From NCBI GenBank assembly GCA_016219175.1, contig JACRCD010000077.1:62001-126000 (forward strand): a stretch of 64,000 bases of DNA. The letters are read 5' to 3'. This DNA comes from Deltaproteobacteria bacterium. GTDB taxonomy: Bacteria; Desulfobacterota; Desulfobulbia; Desulfobulbales; SURF-16. The notes below the pieces were generated by a model. The model did no database searches. It saw only the letters and a program-made list of their open reading frames with translations, and had not been told where the DNA came from. Shown here piece after piece: positions 36,122 to 44,196 of the stretch (positions are counted from its first letter, which is position 1; each line of letters begins with the position of its first letter). A program made the position numbers and the translations under genes.

Positions 36122-37996
36122 ATGAAGAACGCAATCCTGGGCATTTCCGCCTATTATCATGACAGTGCCGCTGTCTTGCTGCAGGATGGGGAAATAATTG
36201 CCGCGTCTCAGGAGGAAAGGTTTTCCCGGAAAAAACATGACGCTTCTTTTCCCGCAAATGCCGTTCGCTATGTCCTTGATGAGGCAGGTCTGGACATTGA
36301 GCAGTTGGACGCCATTGCCTTTTATGACAAACCATGGCTCAAATTCGAGCGCCTCCTGGAAACCAGCCATGCCTTTGCCCCCGCCGGCCTGCGGAGTTTT
36401 TTGGCGGCTATGCCGGTGTGGGTCAAGGAAAAGCTGTTCATGAAGCGCAATTTGTGGAAAGAGCTTGGCCTCATTCACGGAAAGCCTTTTCGGCGGAAAC
36501 CCCCACTGCTCTTTCCCGAGCATCACCTTTCCCATGCGGCCAGCGCTTTTTATCCCTCGCCATTTCATGATGCGGCCATTTTGACGGTTGACGGGGTGGG
36601 GGAGTGGGCGACAACGACAATCGGTCATGGTGCCGGTAACGAACTGTCCCTGTTAAAAGAGCTTCCATTTCCGCACTCCATCGGCCTGCTCTATTCCGCT
36701 TTTACCTATTTTCTCGGCTTTAAAGTCAACAGTGGGGAGTACAAGCTGATGGGGCTCGCCCCCTATGGGGAGTTGCAGGGCGCGAGGGTCAAGCATTACA
36801 GGCAGCTCATCCGCGAACAGCTTGTTGACCTGAAAGATGACGGATCCCTGTTGCTGAACATGGACTATTTTGACTTTGCCACAGGGCTTACCATGTGCCG
36901 GAACAACAAATGGGAGGAGCTCTTCAGCTTGAAGAAGCGTGATGTTGAATCCGCTTTCCGACAGGAGCACATGGATATGGCCCTGGCCATCCAGCAGGTC
37001 ATTGAAGAAATTATCCTGCGGCTTGCTGGAACCGCCCGTCGCTTGACCGGCAGCGGAAATCTGGTCATGGCGGGCGGCGTGGCATTAAATTGTGTTGCCA
37101 ATGGCCGTCTACTGCAAAGTAACATTTTTGATCATATCTGGATTCAACCGGCTGCGGGTGATGCCGGTGGCGCCCTGGGCGCGGCATACGCGGCCCGCCA
37201 TATCTGGCAGGGGCATACGCGGGTTGTCGCGGCCGAGGCGCCGGACAAAATGCAGGGCTGCTATCTCGGACCATCCTTTTCCGCTCAGGAGGTGCAGCGG
37301 CTCTGCCGCAAATATCAGGCCCCGGCTCATTACTATGCAGAGTTTGATCAGCTGACCCGAAAGGTTGCCGCGCTCCTGGCCGAAGGGAAGATAACCGGGT
37401 GGTTTCAGGGGCGGATGGAATGGGGCCCGCGGGCGCTCGGCAACAGAAGTATACTGGGGGACCCTCGAAATGCCGGTATGCAGAAAAAACTGAACATGCA
37501 GATTAAATACCGGGAAGGATTCAGGCCGTTTGCCCCGTCTGTCTTGGCGGAAGAGGCTGTCGGCTTCTTTGAGCTGGATTGTCCCTCTCCCTATATGCTG
37601 CTGGTTGCGCCGGTAACGGAAGGTCGGAGGCGGAAACTGCCGGACAATTATCTGTCCCTGGAGTTGTATGAGCGACTTTATTGCCTGCGTTCGGATGTGC
37701 CCGCCATTACCCATGTGGATTTTTCGGCAAGAATACAGACTGTCCATAAAGAGACGAATCCGCGCTACTGGCAATTGATTGTCGATTTTAAGGAGATTAC
37801 CGGCTATGGCCTGGTGGTCAATACCAGTTTTAATGTGCGGGGGGAACCGATTGTCTGTACTCCGGAGGATGCCTACAGGTGTTTTATGCGGACAGGCATG
37901 GATTATCTGGTCATCAATAATTACCTGTTCAGCAAATCCGAACAGCCTGAGTGGCGGGAGAATGAACAATGGCAGACGGAATTTACCCTGGATTAA
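36122..37996 (+). CDS. Carbamoyltransferase (NodU/CmcH/TobZ family)
   Basis: A 624-residue protein. The Kae1-like N-terminal domain starts ILGISAYYHDSAAV (H13, D14) with EERFSRKKHD, then HHLSHAASAFYPS for metal and adenylate binding, and TVDGVGEW. The C-terminal YrdC-like region has GWFQGRMEWGPRALGNRSILGDPR and VNTSFNVRGEPIV. The enzyme makes carbamoyl-adenylate from carbamoyl phosphate and ATP and transfers the carbamoyl group to a hydroxyl, here probably of a sugar. It closes the SxtJ-DUF5989-carbamoyltransferase cassette. Full length with intact motifs. Confidence 0.95.
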   Translation: MKNAILGISAYYHDSAAVLLQDGEIIAASQEERFSRKKHDASFPANAVRYVLDEAGLDIEQLDAIAFYDKPWLKFERLLETSHAFAPAGLRSFLAAMPVWVKEKLFMKRNLWKELGLIHGKPFRRKPPLLFPEHHLSHAASAFYPSPFHDAAILTVDGVGEWATTTIGHGAGNELSLLKELPFPHSIGLLYSAFTYFLGFKVNSGEYKLMGLAPYGELQGARVKHYRQLIREQLVDLKDDGSLLLNMDYFDFATGLTMCRNNKWEELFSLKKRDVESAFRQEHMDMALAIQQVIEEIILRLAGTARRLTGSGNLVMAGGVALNCVANGRLLQSNIFDHIWIQPAAGDAGGALGAAYAARHIWQGHTRVVAAEAPDKMQGCYLGPSFSAQEVQRLCRKYQAPAHYYAEFDQLTRKVAALLAEGKITGWFQGRMEWGPRALGNRSILGDPRNAGMQKKLNMQIKYREGFRPFAPSVLAEEAVGFFELDCPSPYMLLVAPVTEGRRRKLPDNYLSLELYERLYCLRSDVPAITHVDFSARIQTVHKETNPRYWQLIVDFKEITGYGLVVNTSFNVRGEPIVCTPEDAYRCFMRTGMDYLVINNYLFSKSEQPEWRENEQWQTEFTLD

Positions 37997-38053
37997 AATC
38001 GGCAAGGCAACTGTTTTCTCCGTATTTTTATTTTTTCCGTAAGGGCTTTTGAT

Positions 38054-39118
38054 ATGGGGCTTCTCTATACGCAATTGAAGGTGTTTCATTATCCGGAGAA
38101 GCTTGACTCGCTGCCGGCGTCAAGTGCTGTCGTGCTGCCGCCGCTTCATGTGCGCGTCAAGCCGACCAATGTCTGTAACCATAAATGCTCCTATTGCGCC
38201 TACCGTAAAAAGGATATGCAGCTTGGGCAGGATATGAATGTCCGGGACTCCATTCCCCGAGCGAAGATGCTGGAGCTCATAGACGACTTTCAGCAAATGG
38301 GCGTGAAGGCGGTGACCTTCAGTGGCGGGGGGGAGCCGTTTTGCTATCCACATATACTGGAAGCGGCCGGAAGACTTGCCGATGCAAAGGTGAAATTTGC
38401 CTCCTTGACCAACGGCTCCAGACTGAACGGAGAGGTGGCGGAACTGTTTGCCGCCCATGCCACCTGGGTCCGCATTTCCATGGACGGCTGGGACGATGCG
38501 AGTTATTCCGAATACCGGCAGGTGCCGGATGGTGAGTATTCCCGGATCATGGCCAATATCGCCTCATTTCAGCGCTATCGCGGCAATTGCTATGTCGGAA
38601 TCAGTCTCATTATTGATCGAAAAAACGCGGCGTATGTCTACCATATGATAAAACGGCTGCACGATGCCGGGGTGGATAGCGTGAAGGTTTCCCCCTGTAT
38701 CGTCAGCAACAGCGGACGGGAAAATAACGCCTACCACGCCCCCATTTTCCAGAAAGTGAAAGCTGAGGTGGATCGGGCAACAGGGGATTTTTCCGGAGAC
38801 AATTTTGAAATTTTTGACTCGTATCATGCCCTGGATGAAAAGTTTACCAGGACCTATTCATGGTGCCCGAATATTCAGATCAGACCGGTGATCGGCGCTG
38901 ACTGCAATGTTTATGCCTGCCAGGACAAGGCCTATAATTTGCAGAACGGTCTGCTTGGTTCGATAAAGGATCAGAGTTTCCGTTCATTCTGGCATTCCGG
39001 CAAGGAAAAATTCTATGCCATCAGGCCCGACAACCATTGCCTGCATCATTGCGTGGCGAACGGCATGAATATGAAAATACATGAGTATCTGGCTGCCTCC
39101 CATCTCGAATTTGTCTAA
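38054..39118 (+). CDS. Radical SAM protein with SPASM-like C-terminus
   Basis: A 354-residue protein. The cluster motif CNHKCSYCAY is at C41/C45/C48, with TFSGGGEPFCYP and VRISMDGWDDASY as barrel motifs. The C-terminal cysteines in WCPN, DCNVYACQD and HHC suit an auxiliary-cluster domain. It follows the carbamoyltransferase after 57 nt and is the last gene before the largest non-coding gap of the window. The substrate is unknown; a sugar dehydrogenase or epimerase role is possible. Confidence 0.85.
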   Translation: MGLLYTQLKVFHYPEKLDSLPASSAVVLPPLHVRVKPTNVCNHKCSYCAYRKKDMQLGQDMNVRDSIPRAKMLELIDDFQQMGVKAVTFSGGGEPFCYPHILEAAGRLADAKVKFASLTNGSRLNGEVAELFAAHATWVRISMDGWDDASYSEYRQVPDGEYSRIMANIASFQRYRGNCYVGISLIIDRKNAAYVYHMIKRLHDAGVDSVKVSPCIVSNSGRENNAYHAPIFQKVKAEVDRATGDFSGDNFEIFDSYHALDEKFTRTYSWCPNIQIRPVIGADCNVYACQDKAYNLQNGLLGSIKDQSFRSFWHSGKEKFYAIRPDNHCLHHCVANGMNMKIHEYLAASHLEFV

Positions 39119-39212
39119 GTGGGCTCATTTCGTCATTTCATTGCCCCTGGTGTCATAATATTCGGCAGTATCCATCCCCTTTTTCTGTTTTTTGCACGGC
39201 AGATTTTTCCCT

Positions 39213-39227
39213 GTGCCGGTGCGGCAC
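39213..39227. repeat. GC-rich inverted repeat, 6-bp stem with 3-nt loop
   Basis: GTGCCG and CGGCAC flank the loop GTG. There is no T-run after it on either strand, so a classical intrinsic terminator is not supported. It sits 13 nt before a longer AT-rich hairpin. Confidence 0.5.
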
Positions 39228-39240
39228 GGTGCTGGTTGTG

Positions 39241-39265
39241 AGAAATATCAGTGCCTGATATTTCT
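39241..39265. repeat. Perfect 10-bp inverted repeat with 5-nt loop
   Basis: AGAAATATCA and TGATATTTCT flank GTGCC. The match is perfect over ten base pairs. The stem is AT-rich and not followed by a U-tract, so it may be a repressor operator or an mRNA-processing or 3'-end stabilising hairpin rather than a terminator. Confidence 0.65.
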
Positions 39266-39397
39266 ATTTAACTTCCTGGAAATAAAGAGTGTTTCCCTGT
39301 CGAGAGGTCTTTTCCCGCAGCGTTTGTTCCCCGCCTTTTTTATTTACCCGGTGCATGGTATGCAATTTGCTATAAAAAGTGAAACGTGAAGTTTACT

Positions 39398-39424
39398 TTA
39401 GCTTTTTGTCTTTGCTGTCGATAA
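39398..39424 (+). promoter_or_regulatory. Weak sigma-28-like promoter candidate
   Basis: GTCGATAA at 39417-39424 matches seven of eight bases of the flagellar sigma-28 -10 element. The -35 region at 39398-39405 (TTAGCTTT) matches the consensus poorly at the expected spacing. It points towards the gene starting near 39476. Such partial matches arise by chance, so this is only a candidate. Confidence 0.2.
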
Positions 39425-39475
39425 GCCTAATCAGAACAGAGTGTTTTCTTTGGAATTGTAGAGTTATCACAGGTA

Positions 39476-41800
39476 TTGCCGCTGGACAATCTGCCCGGTA
39501 TTTTCTCCACTCCACCTGTGATGCATGGATTGATACTTTCTCGGGGTTTTGACAGGCCGACTTTCTCTGCTGCCCTGTTATTATTGGTGTTTGACATGAT
39601 TGCTGCGTATTTCCCTCAGTCCGTACAAATAAGCAGTGACGACGGCAATTGCTGCCGTCTCCAGGCATATACTCCGAATGCTCAGGGGAATCAGTCAGGC
39701 TGGGACCTGAAGAAAATTTATCTGTTGCTTGATGAGACTTTTGAGGGCGCATCCCGTGATTGCCGAAATTTAGGGATAGCGCCACCGGTTCCCTTTGATA
39801 AGAATATGCTGCCGATGATTCCGGGATGGCCGCTGCCTGTGGGTGATTTTCTGAAGGGCGGCAAAAAGTTTCCCGGGGATACGCTGAAAGTTTGTCTTAT
39901 GAACGGCGGCGGAGGCGGGCTTGGTGATGGAATCATGTTTGGCTCTGCCCTGGAAATCTTAACCGGAAAATTGTTGGCACAGGTCTGCGGCAATGTCGTG
40001 CTTGATGTTTATTCTTCTCTTCCCACCAGGACCCATGCCGTGTTGCGGGGAATTCCATCTGTGCGGGTAAAGGCGTTGCCCATTACCATCTGGGATTACC
40101 TGCAGTATGACGCGCAGGTGGATTGCAGCGGCATGCTGCAGGATGTGAAGTTTCAGACCGCCCATATGACCGATTTTGTCCTGGACCGTATGGGGATGGA
40201 TCCGGGAACAATCTCTGATGAAGAAAAGGAGCCGGTGCTTCGTCTCGCCGGGCGGCGGAATCCGACAATAACTGTCGCCCTCGCGCAGGTGCGGAAGCAG
40301 GCACAGGGCAGGAGGATGGTGGCCGTTATCTTCAGCAGCGCCCGGGTGCGCACCATGCCGGACCCCCAGGCGGCCAGCTTGATTCGCTTTCTCAGTGAAA
40401 CGTGTCAGCCGGTTGTCATCATGCCCCCTCACTGTCATTCCGGCTTATTCCTGGAACAATATAATCTGGCCGATTCCGTAATTGATCTTTCCATGGTTTC
40501 ACGCGGTTTTTCCGAGTACATGAGCTTGCTTGCCGGGATGGATGCCATCGTCAGTGTGGATACCTCGGCTGTCCATATCGGCGGAGCGCTACGTAAGCCC
40601 ACTGTCGGTATTTTTAACAGTATCAACAAGTTATACCGTATACGCTACAGTCCCACCGTGGTCGGCATCCAGCTTGAGTATCGGGGGAAGGGGTGTACGG
40701 CCCCCTGCGGCCGATCAAAGGGAGCGGCTTTTGTGCAGGGAAATGTACCTGGCGGAGATTCGGTACGCCTGGAATTCGGCTATGCCTGTGATGAGGCGGT
40801 GGACAAGGATTTATTGCTGAACCAGGTGATTGAGCAGTTGCAGCAGATCGATCCTGCATCTGATTCGGATTCTCAGGTTAACCGGATTTATAGTCATTTC
40901 CGGGAAAAGTTTATCAGTCACTACCCTCCATGCTGGAATGAGGTGAGAAATGAGGCAGTGGCCGCTGCGCTGGAAGAGGCATTCCGACTGACTGACACTC
41001 TTTGTCCGCCTTTTATCTGTCCGGTCTGTCAAAAAAATGAATCCCACAGGCCATGTGACCGTTGGCGGGGAATTTTTCGTTATCGCTGCCAGACCTGCGG
41101 GGTCGATTTTTTTCGAATAGAAGACTGGACTGATGCCTGTGGAGCGGCGAACGATCCGCTGCCGCTGCCGACCCAGACTGAGTGCGGTCTTTTTCATGAT
41201 CTGCTGGTGCAGGCAAGGCCGGAAACATGTCTGTGGATCGGTACAGGCCGCAATGACTGGGACAGGGAGTGGTGGCCGGCAGAGGGTGTCATGAACGTCG
41301 ACCACTTCACGCTCTTTGATTGTCCGCCTGTCCGGGAAGAGAGCTATGACTGTGTCATCGCCCCTGGAGTGCTTGATGTGCACCCTGATCCGCTGCCGTT
41401 TTTTAACGGGCTTGTCCGGTCGCTCAGAAATGATGGATTGCTCGTTTTGGTCGCCATGAATCGAAACTGTCTGGAAAATGAGGTGGATGATCAGTCTGGT
41501 TCCGCACGGACCTATCTGCCCGGCCCGGGCTGGCAGTCTGAACTGCTGCAGCGCTTCTGCCAAGAGCTTGGCACGGAGATTCTCTGGAGTGGCGTCACCA
41601 CTCTTGAGTGGGAGGATTTGACCGGTGCCCTAGGGCGCATGACACCTTTGATCGTGAATCCGCCGGATCTGCGGAATGTCAGGATTCAGTTAACCGGCGA
41701 GGAGCTTTCCTGGCCTTTTCGAACATATCTTAAGCCAGCGCTGGATGTGATAAATCAAGGGCGATACTGCCTTGCCGTGGCCCGTAAGTTGGTCCGATAA
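39476..41800 (+). CDS. Three-part protein: GT9-like glycosyltransferase, zinc ribbon and degenerate methyltransferase-like domain
   Basis: A frame of 774 residues. About 135-480 resembles a GT9/heptosyltransferase half: NGGGGGLGDGIMF near the start, then VVIMPPHCH and MDAIVSVDTSAVHIGGALRKPTVGIF, the typical GT9 donor-site block. Around 510-545 CPVCQ and CQTCG suggest a zinc ribbon. About 580-700 looks like a worn methyltransferase core (CLWIGTGRNDWD, YDCVIAPGVLDVHPDPL). Start choice is uncertain: TTG at 39476 and ATGs at 39521 and 39596 are all in frame, none with a strong ribosome site. The ATG at 39596 is equally plausible. First gene after the hairpin gap. Confidence 0.7.
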   Translation: MPLDNLPGIFSTPPVMHGLILSRGFDRPTFSAALLLLVFDMIAAYFPQSVQISSDDGNCCRLQAYTPNAQGNQSGWDLKKIYLLLDETFEGASRDCRNLGIAPPVPFDKNMLPMIPGWPLPVGDFLKGGKKFPGDTLKVCLMNGGGGGLGDGIMFGSALEILTGKLLAQVCGNVVLDVYSSLPTRTHAVLRGIPSVRVKALPITIWDYLQYDAQVDCSGMLQDVKFQTAHMTDFVLDRMGMDPGTISDEEKEPVLRLAGRRNPTITVALAQVRKQAQGRRMVAVIFSSARVRTMPDPQAASLIRFLSETCQPVVIMPPHCHSGLFLEQYNLADSVIDLSMVSRGFSEYMSLLAGMDAIVSVDTSAVHIGGALRKPTVGIFNSINKLYRIRYSPTVVGIQLEYRGKGCTAPCGRSKGAAFVQGNVPGGDSVRLEFGYACDEAVDKDLLLNQVIEQLQQIDPASDSDSQVNRIYSHFREKFISHYPPCWNEVRNEAVAAALEEAFRLTDTLCPPFICPVCQKNESHRPCDRWRGIFRYRCQTCGVDFFRIEDWTDACGAANDPLPLPTQTECGLFHDLLVQARPETCLWIGTGRNDWDREWWPAEGVMNVDHFTLFDCPPVREESYDCVIAPGVLDVHPDPLPFFNGLVRSLRNDGLLVLVAMNRNCLENEVDDQSGSARTYLPGPGWQSELLQRFCQELGTEILWSGVTTLEWEDLTGALGRMTPLIVNPPDLRNVRIQLTGEELSWPFRTYLKPALDVINQGRYCLAVARKLVR

Positions 41801-41812
41801 CAATAAATATAT

Positions 41813-41818
41813 AAGGAG
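41813..41818 (+). promoter_or_regulatory. Ribosome binding site deciding a GTG start
   Basis: AAGGAG lies seven bases before the GTG at 41826 and outranks the upstream in-frame codon at 41772, which lies inside the preceding gene. Confidence 0.8.
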
Positions 41819-41825
41819 AGAGCGA

Positions 41826-42422
41826 GTGTGGGAACAGAGTAAAGCTGCGAAACGACGCTTCGGCATCGGAGCCTTTCATAACCGTTACTTTGTCGGGCAT
41901 GGCATAGATGTGGGGGGCAAGCCGGATCCCCTTGGTCAGTATGCCGGAATATTTGCCCGCATGGCATCCTGTCGAACCTGGGATCTTGAAGATGGAGATG
42001 CCCTGTTTATGAAGGGGGTGGCTGATAGTCACTATGATTTTCTGCATGCCAGCCACTGTCTGGAGCACATGGTGAATGTGGAGGAGGCCTTGGCCAACTG
42101 GATACGAATCGTCAAACCCGGCGGATTTCTGATCATTACGGTGCCTGAAGAAGATTTGTACGAAATCGGCAACTGGCCCAGCAAGTTCAATCCTGATCAC
42201 AAGTGGACATTTACGATCATGAAGGAAAAAAGCTGGTCGAAAAAATCGATAAACGTGCTTGATCTGCTGCGAGGATATGGCGATCAGATAGCAGTGGAAA
42301 AAATTGAACTCATACGGGATTTTTTTCGGGATTCCTGGGTCCCGGAGCAGATTGATCAGACCAGAACACCGGTAGCGGAATGCTGCATTGAAATTATTTT
42401 ACGGAAAAATGGAGGAAAATGA
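41826..42422 (+). CDS. Methyltransferase-like protein with altered SAM motif I
   Basis: A 198-residue protein of the type 11 methyltransferase class. The middle (FLHASHCLEHMVNVEEAL) and later (IVKPGGFLIITVPEEDL) blocks are clear, but motif I reads GIDVGGKPDPLG instead of a DxGCGxG loop. Related proteins with GIDIGCGPDPL exist, so SAM binding may persist in a modified way. The GTG start is fixed by AAGGAG seven bases upstream. The stop overlaps the start of the next dehydrogenase gene. Role unknown, probably sugar modification. Confidence 0.75.
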   Translation: MWEQSKAAKRRFGIGAFHNRYFVGHGIDVGGKPDPLGQYAGIFARMASCRTWDLEDGDALFMKGVADSHYDFLHASHCLEHMVNVEEALANWIRIVKPGGFLIITVPEEDLYEIGNWPSKFNPDHKWTFTIMKEKSWSKKSINVLDLLRGYGDQIAVEKIELIRDFFRDSWVPEQIDQTRTPVAECCIEIILRKNGGK

Positions 42423-43465
42423 TGACAACCATCAGCGGCTCAGCCGCCAAACAGCTCATTAAAGGTGCGTTGCTGAAAGAGAATGTTGATCAGCAGACGG
42501 CGGAATATGTGGCCGAAGGGCTCACTTCAACCTCCCTGAGAGGTGTTGATTCCCATGGGATCAGGCTTATTCATCATTATCTCGCCGGAGTTAAGTCAGG
42601 TCGCATCAACCCTCGGCCCTCGTATAAGGTGGAAAAGAAAATGGCCACCGCGGCGGTACTGGATGCGGATGATACCTTTGGCCATGCCGCCTGCATGGAG
42701 GCTGCCAAGATTGCCGTGGAAATGGCCGGGGAGTTCGGCAGCGGCCATGTGGCGGTGAGAAATTCAACTCATTTCGGGGCGGCTGCCTACTATTCGATCG
42801 AAATTGCCAAACAGGATATGGTGGGCATGAGTTTTACCCACTCGGATTCCCTCATCATTCCCACCCATGGGAAGCGCAGTTTCCTGGGAAACAATCCTAT
42901 CTGTTTTGCCGCTCCGGTTAAGAATGAAGAGCCTTTTTGCCTGGATATGGCCACCAGCATCACCACCTTCAATGAGATTCGCCGGCTGCGGGAAACCGGG
43001 GGGACTGCCCCTGAGGGCGTGGGGGCGGACAGTGAGGGAAGAGCCAGCACCGACCCGCACCAGATCACCATGCTTACCCCGGTGGGAGGATATAAAGGAT
43101 ATGGACTCAGTCTGATGGTGGAGATCTTCTGTGCCATGATGACCGGCATGAACTATGGGCCGCATATCTCCAAGATGTTCGAAAAACTGGAAAAGAAACG
43201 CCATCTTGGCCAGTTTGTCAGCGCCCTTAACATCTCCGCTTTTCAAGAGGTGGATGTTTTTAAAGAGCGCATGTCGCTGCTGTTGAACGAACTGAGAAAT
43301 GAACCGACCCTGGAGCCCGGCAAGCAGGTTATGGTGGCCGATGATCCGCAGAAACGCAATTTTGCCCGCCGCAACAAAGAGGGGATTCCGGTCACCGACG
43401 CGGAACTGACCCAGTTCAGGAAATTGAACGACACATATAAACTGAACGTGGAGTTAGGCTCATGA
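42422..43465 (+). CDS. Ldh2-family (malate/L-lactate/ureidoglycolate) NAD(P) dehydrogenase
   Basis: A protein of about 347 residues. STSLRGVDSHGIRLIHHYL, GHVAVRNSTHFGAAAYY, NNPICFAAP and GYKGYGLSLMVEIFCAMMTG are diagnostic of the Ldh2 (MDH2_LDH2) fold, distinct from ordinary lactate dehydrogenase. Members reduce or oxidise 2-hydroxy/2-keto acids. Beside a CMP-sugar synthetase and a Gfo/Idh/MocA enzyme, it may act on a keto-acid sugar. Two ATGs are adjacent (42419 and 42422); GGAGG at 42411-42415 is better spaced for 42422. ATGA overlap with the next gene. Confidence 0.88.
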   Translation: MTTISGSAAKQLIKGALLKENVDQQTAEYVAEGLTSTSLRGVDSHGIRLIHHYLAGVKSGRINPRPSYKVEKKMATAAVLDADDTFGHAACMEAAKIAVEMAGEFGSGHVAVRNSTHFGAAAYYSIEIAKQDMVGMSFTHSDSLIIPTHGKRSFLGNNPICFAAPVKNEEPFCLDMATSITTFNEIRRLRETGGTAPEGVGADSEGRASTDPHQITMLTPVGGYKGYGLSLMVEIFCAMMTGMNYGPHISKMFEKLEKKRHLGQFVSALNISAFQEVDVFKERMSLLLNELRNEPTLEPGKQVMVADDPQKRNFARRNKEGIPVTDAELTQFRKLNDTYKLNVELGS

Positions 43466-44196
43466 TCGGCAAAGAGAAAATCGTCGCCATGATTCCGGCA
43501 CGGATCGGCAGCACCCGTCTGCCCATGAAAAATCTCGCATTGATCGATGGTGCGCCAATGATTTCCTATGCCATAAATGCCGCAAAGGAATCAGGGGTGT
43601 TTGACCGGATCGTCATCAATGGTGATGACCCCCTGTTCGGTAATATCGCCGAGCGCTATGGGGTGGAGTTTTACCTGCGCCCCGGCGAGCTTGGTAGTTC
43701 GACAACCAAGTCGGATTTTGTCGTGCAAGATTTCATGCGAAAGCATCCGGCGGATATCCTCTGCTGGGTCAACCCGACTTCCCCTTTGCAGACCGGCGCC
43801 GAAATCAGGGCGGTGGTAGAGCACTTTGTCCGGGAAGAGTTGGATACATTGATCACAGTGTGCCGGGAACAGGTGCATGCAAGTTTTCAGGGGCAGCCGA
43901 TCAACTATCGTCCCGATGAGGTTTTTGCCCAGACCCAGGACCTGGTGCCGGTGGATGTCTTTGTGTATTCGGTCATGGCCTGGAGGAACAAGTCCTTTCT
44001 CGCCGAATTCCATGAAAAAGGACAGGCCTTTTTTGTCGGCAAGTTCGGGGTGTACCCGGTCTCCAAGATGTCCGGCATCATCATCAAGCGCAAAGAGGAT
44101 CTGCAATTGGTGGAAAACATTGTAAAGTCATTGAAAACCGGGCATTCGGACATTGTGTCCTATGACCCGTTGGCTCAGGAACGTGAAAATGGCTGA
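43462..44196 (+). CDS. CMP-sugar synthetase (acylneuraminate cytidylyltransferase family)
   Basis: A 244-residue protein. The nucleotide loop MIPARIGSTRLPMKNL, SYAINAAKESGVFDRIVIN, and a CWVNPTSPLQ block match the NeuA/KdsB-like cytidylyltransferases that join CTP to a 2-keto sugar acid, giving a CMP-activated donor. The sugar is not identified: nonulosonate, Kdo-like or a novel acid are all possible. It overlaps both neighbours by 4-8 nt, so the dehydrogenase, cytidylyltransferase, oxidoreductase and fused glycosyltransferase form one translational unit. Confidence 0.87.
   Translation: MIGKEKIVAMIPARIGSTRLPMKNLALIDGAPMISYAINAAKESGVFDRIVINGDDPLFGNIAERYGVEFYLRPGELGSSTTKSDFVVQDFMRKHPADILCWVNPTSPLQTGAEIRAVVEHFVREELDTLITVCREQVHASFQGQPINYRPDEVFAQTQDLVPVDVFVYSVMAWRNKSFLAEFHEKGQAFFVGKFGVYPVSKMSGIIIKRKEDLQLVENIVKSLKTGHSDIVSYDPLAQERENG

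Larger units (their letters stand above)
39119..39475 (+). other. 357-nt gap with two hairpins; likely transcription boundary
   Basis: No convincing gene is present here. A 65-codon frame starting with TTG at 39192 has no ribosome site and no recognisable sequence. The gap contains two perfect inverted repeats (39213-39227 and 39241-39265) and, further right, a weak sigma-28-like element. It separates the radical SAM block from the GT9-like block and is the best place in the left half for a new transcript to begin. Confidence 0.5.

Noticed and set aside
37109-38089. A 326-codon open frame on the minus strand
   Set aside because: It is antisense to the 3' end of the carbamoyltransferase, whose family motifs are certain.
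39192-39389. A 65-codon frame in the large gap
   Set aside because: It starts with TTG, has no ribosome site, crosses the 10-bp hairpin and has no recognisable sequence.
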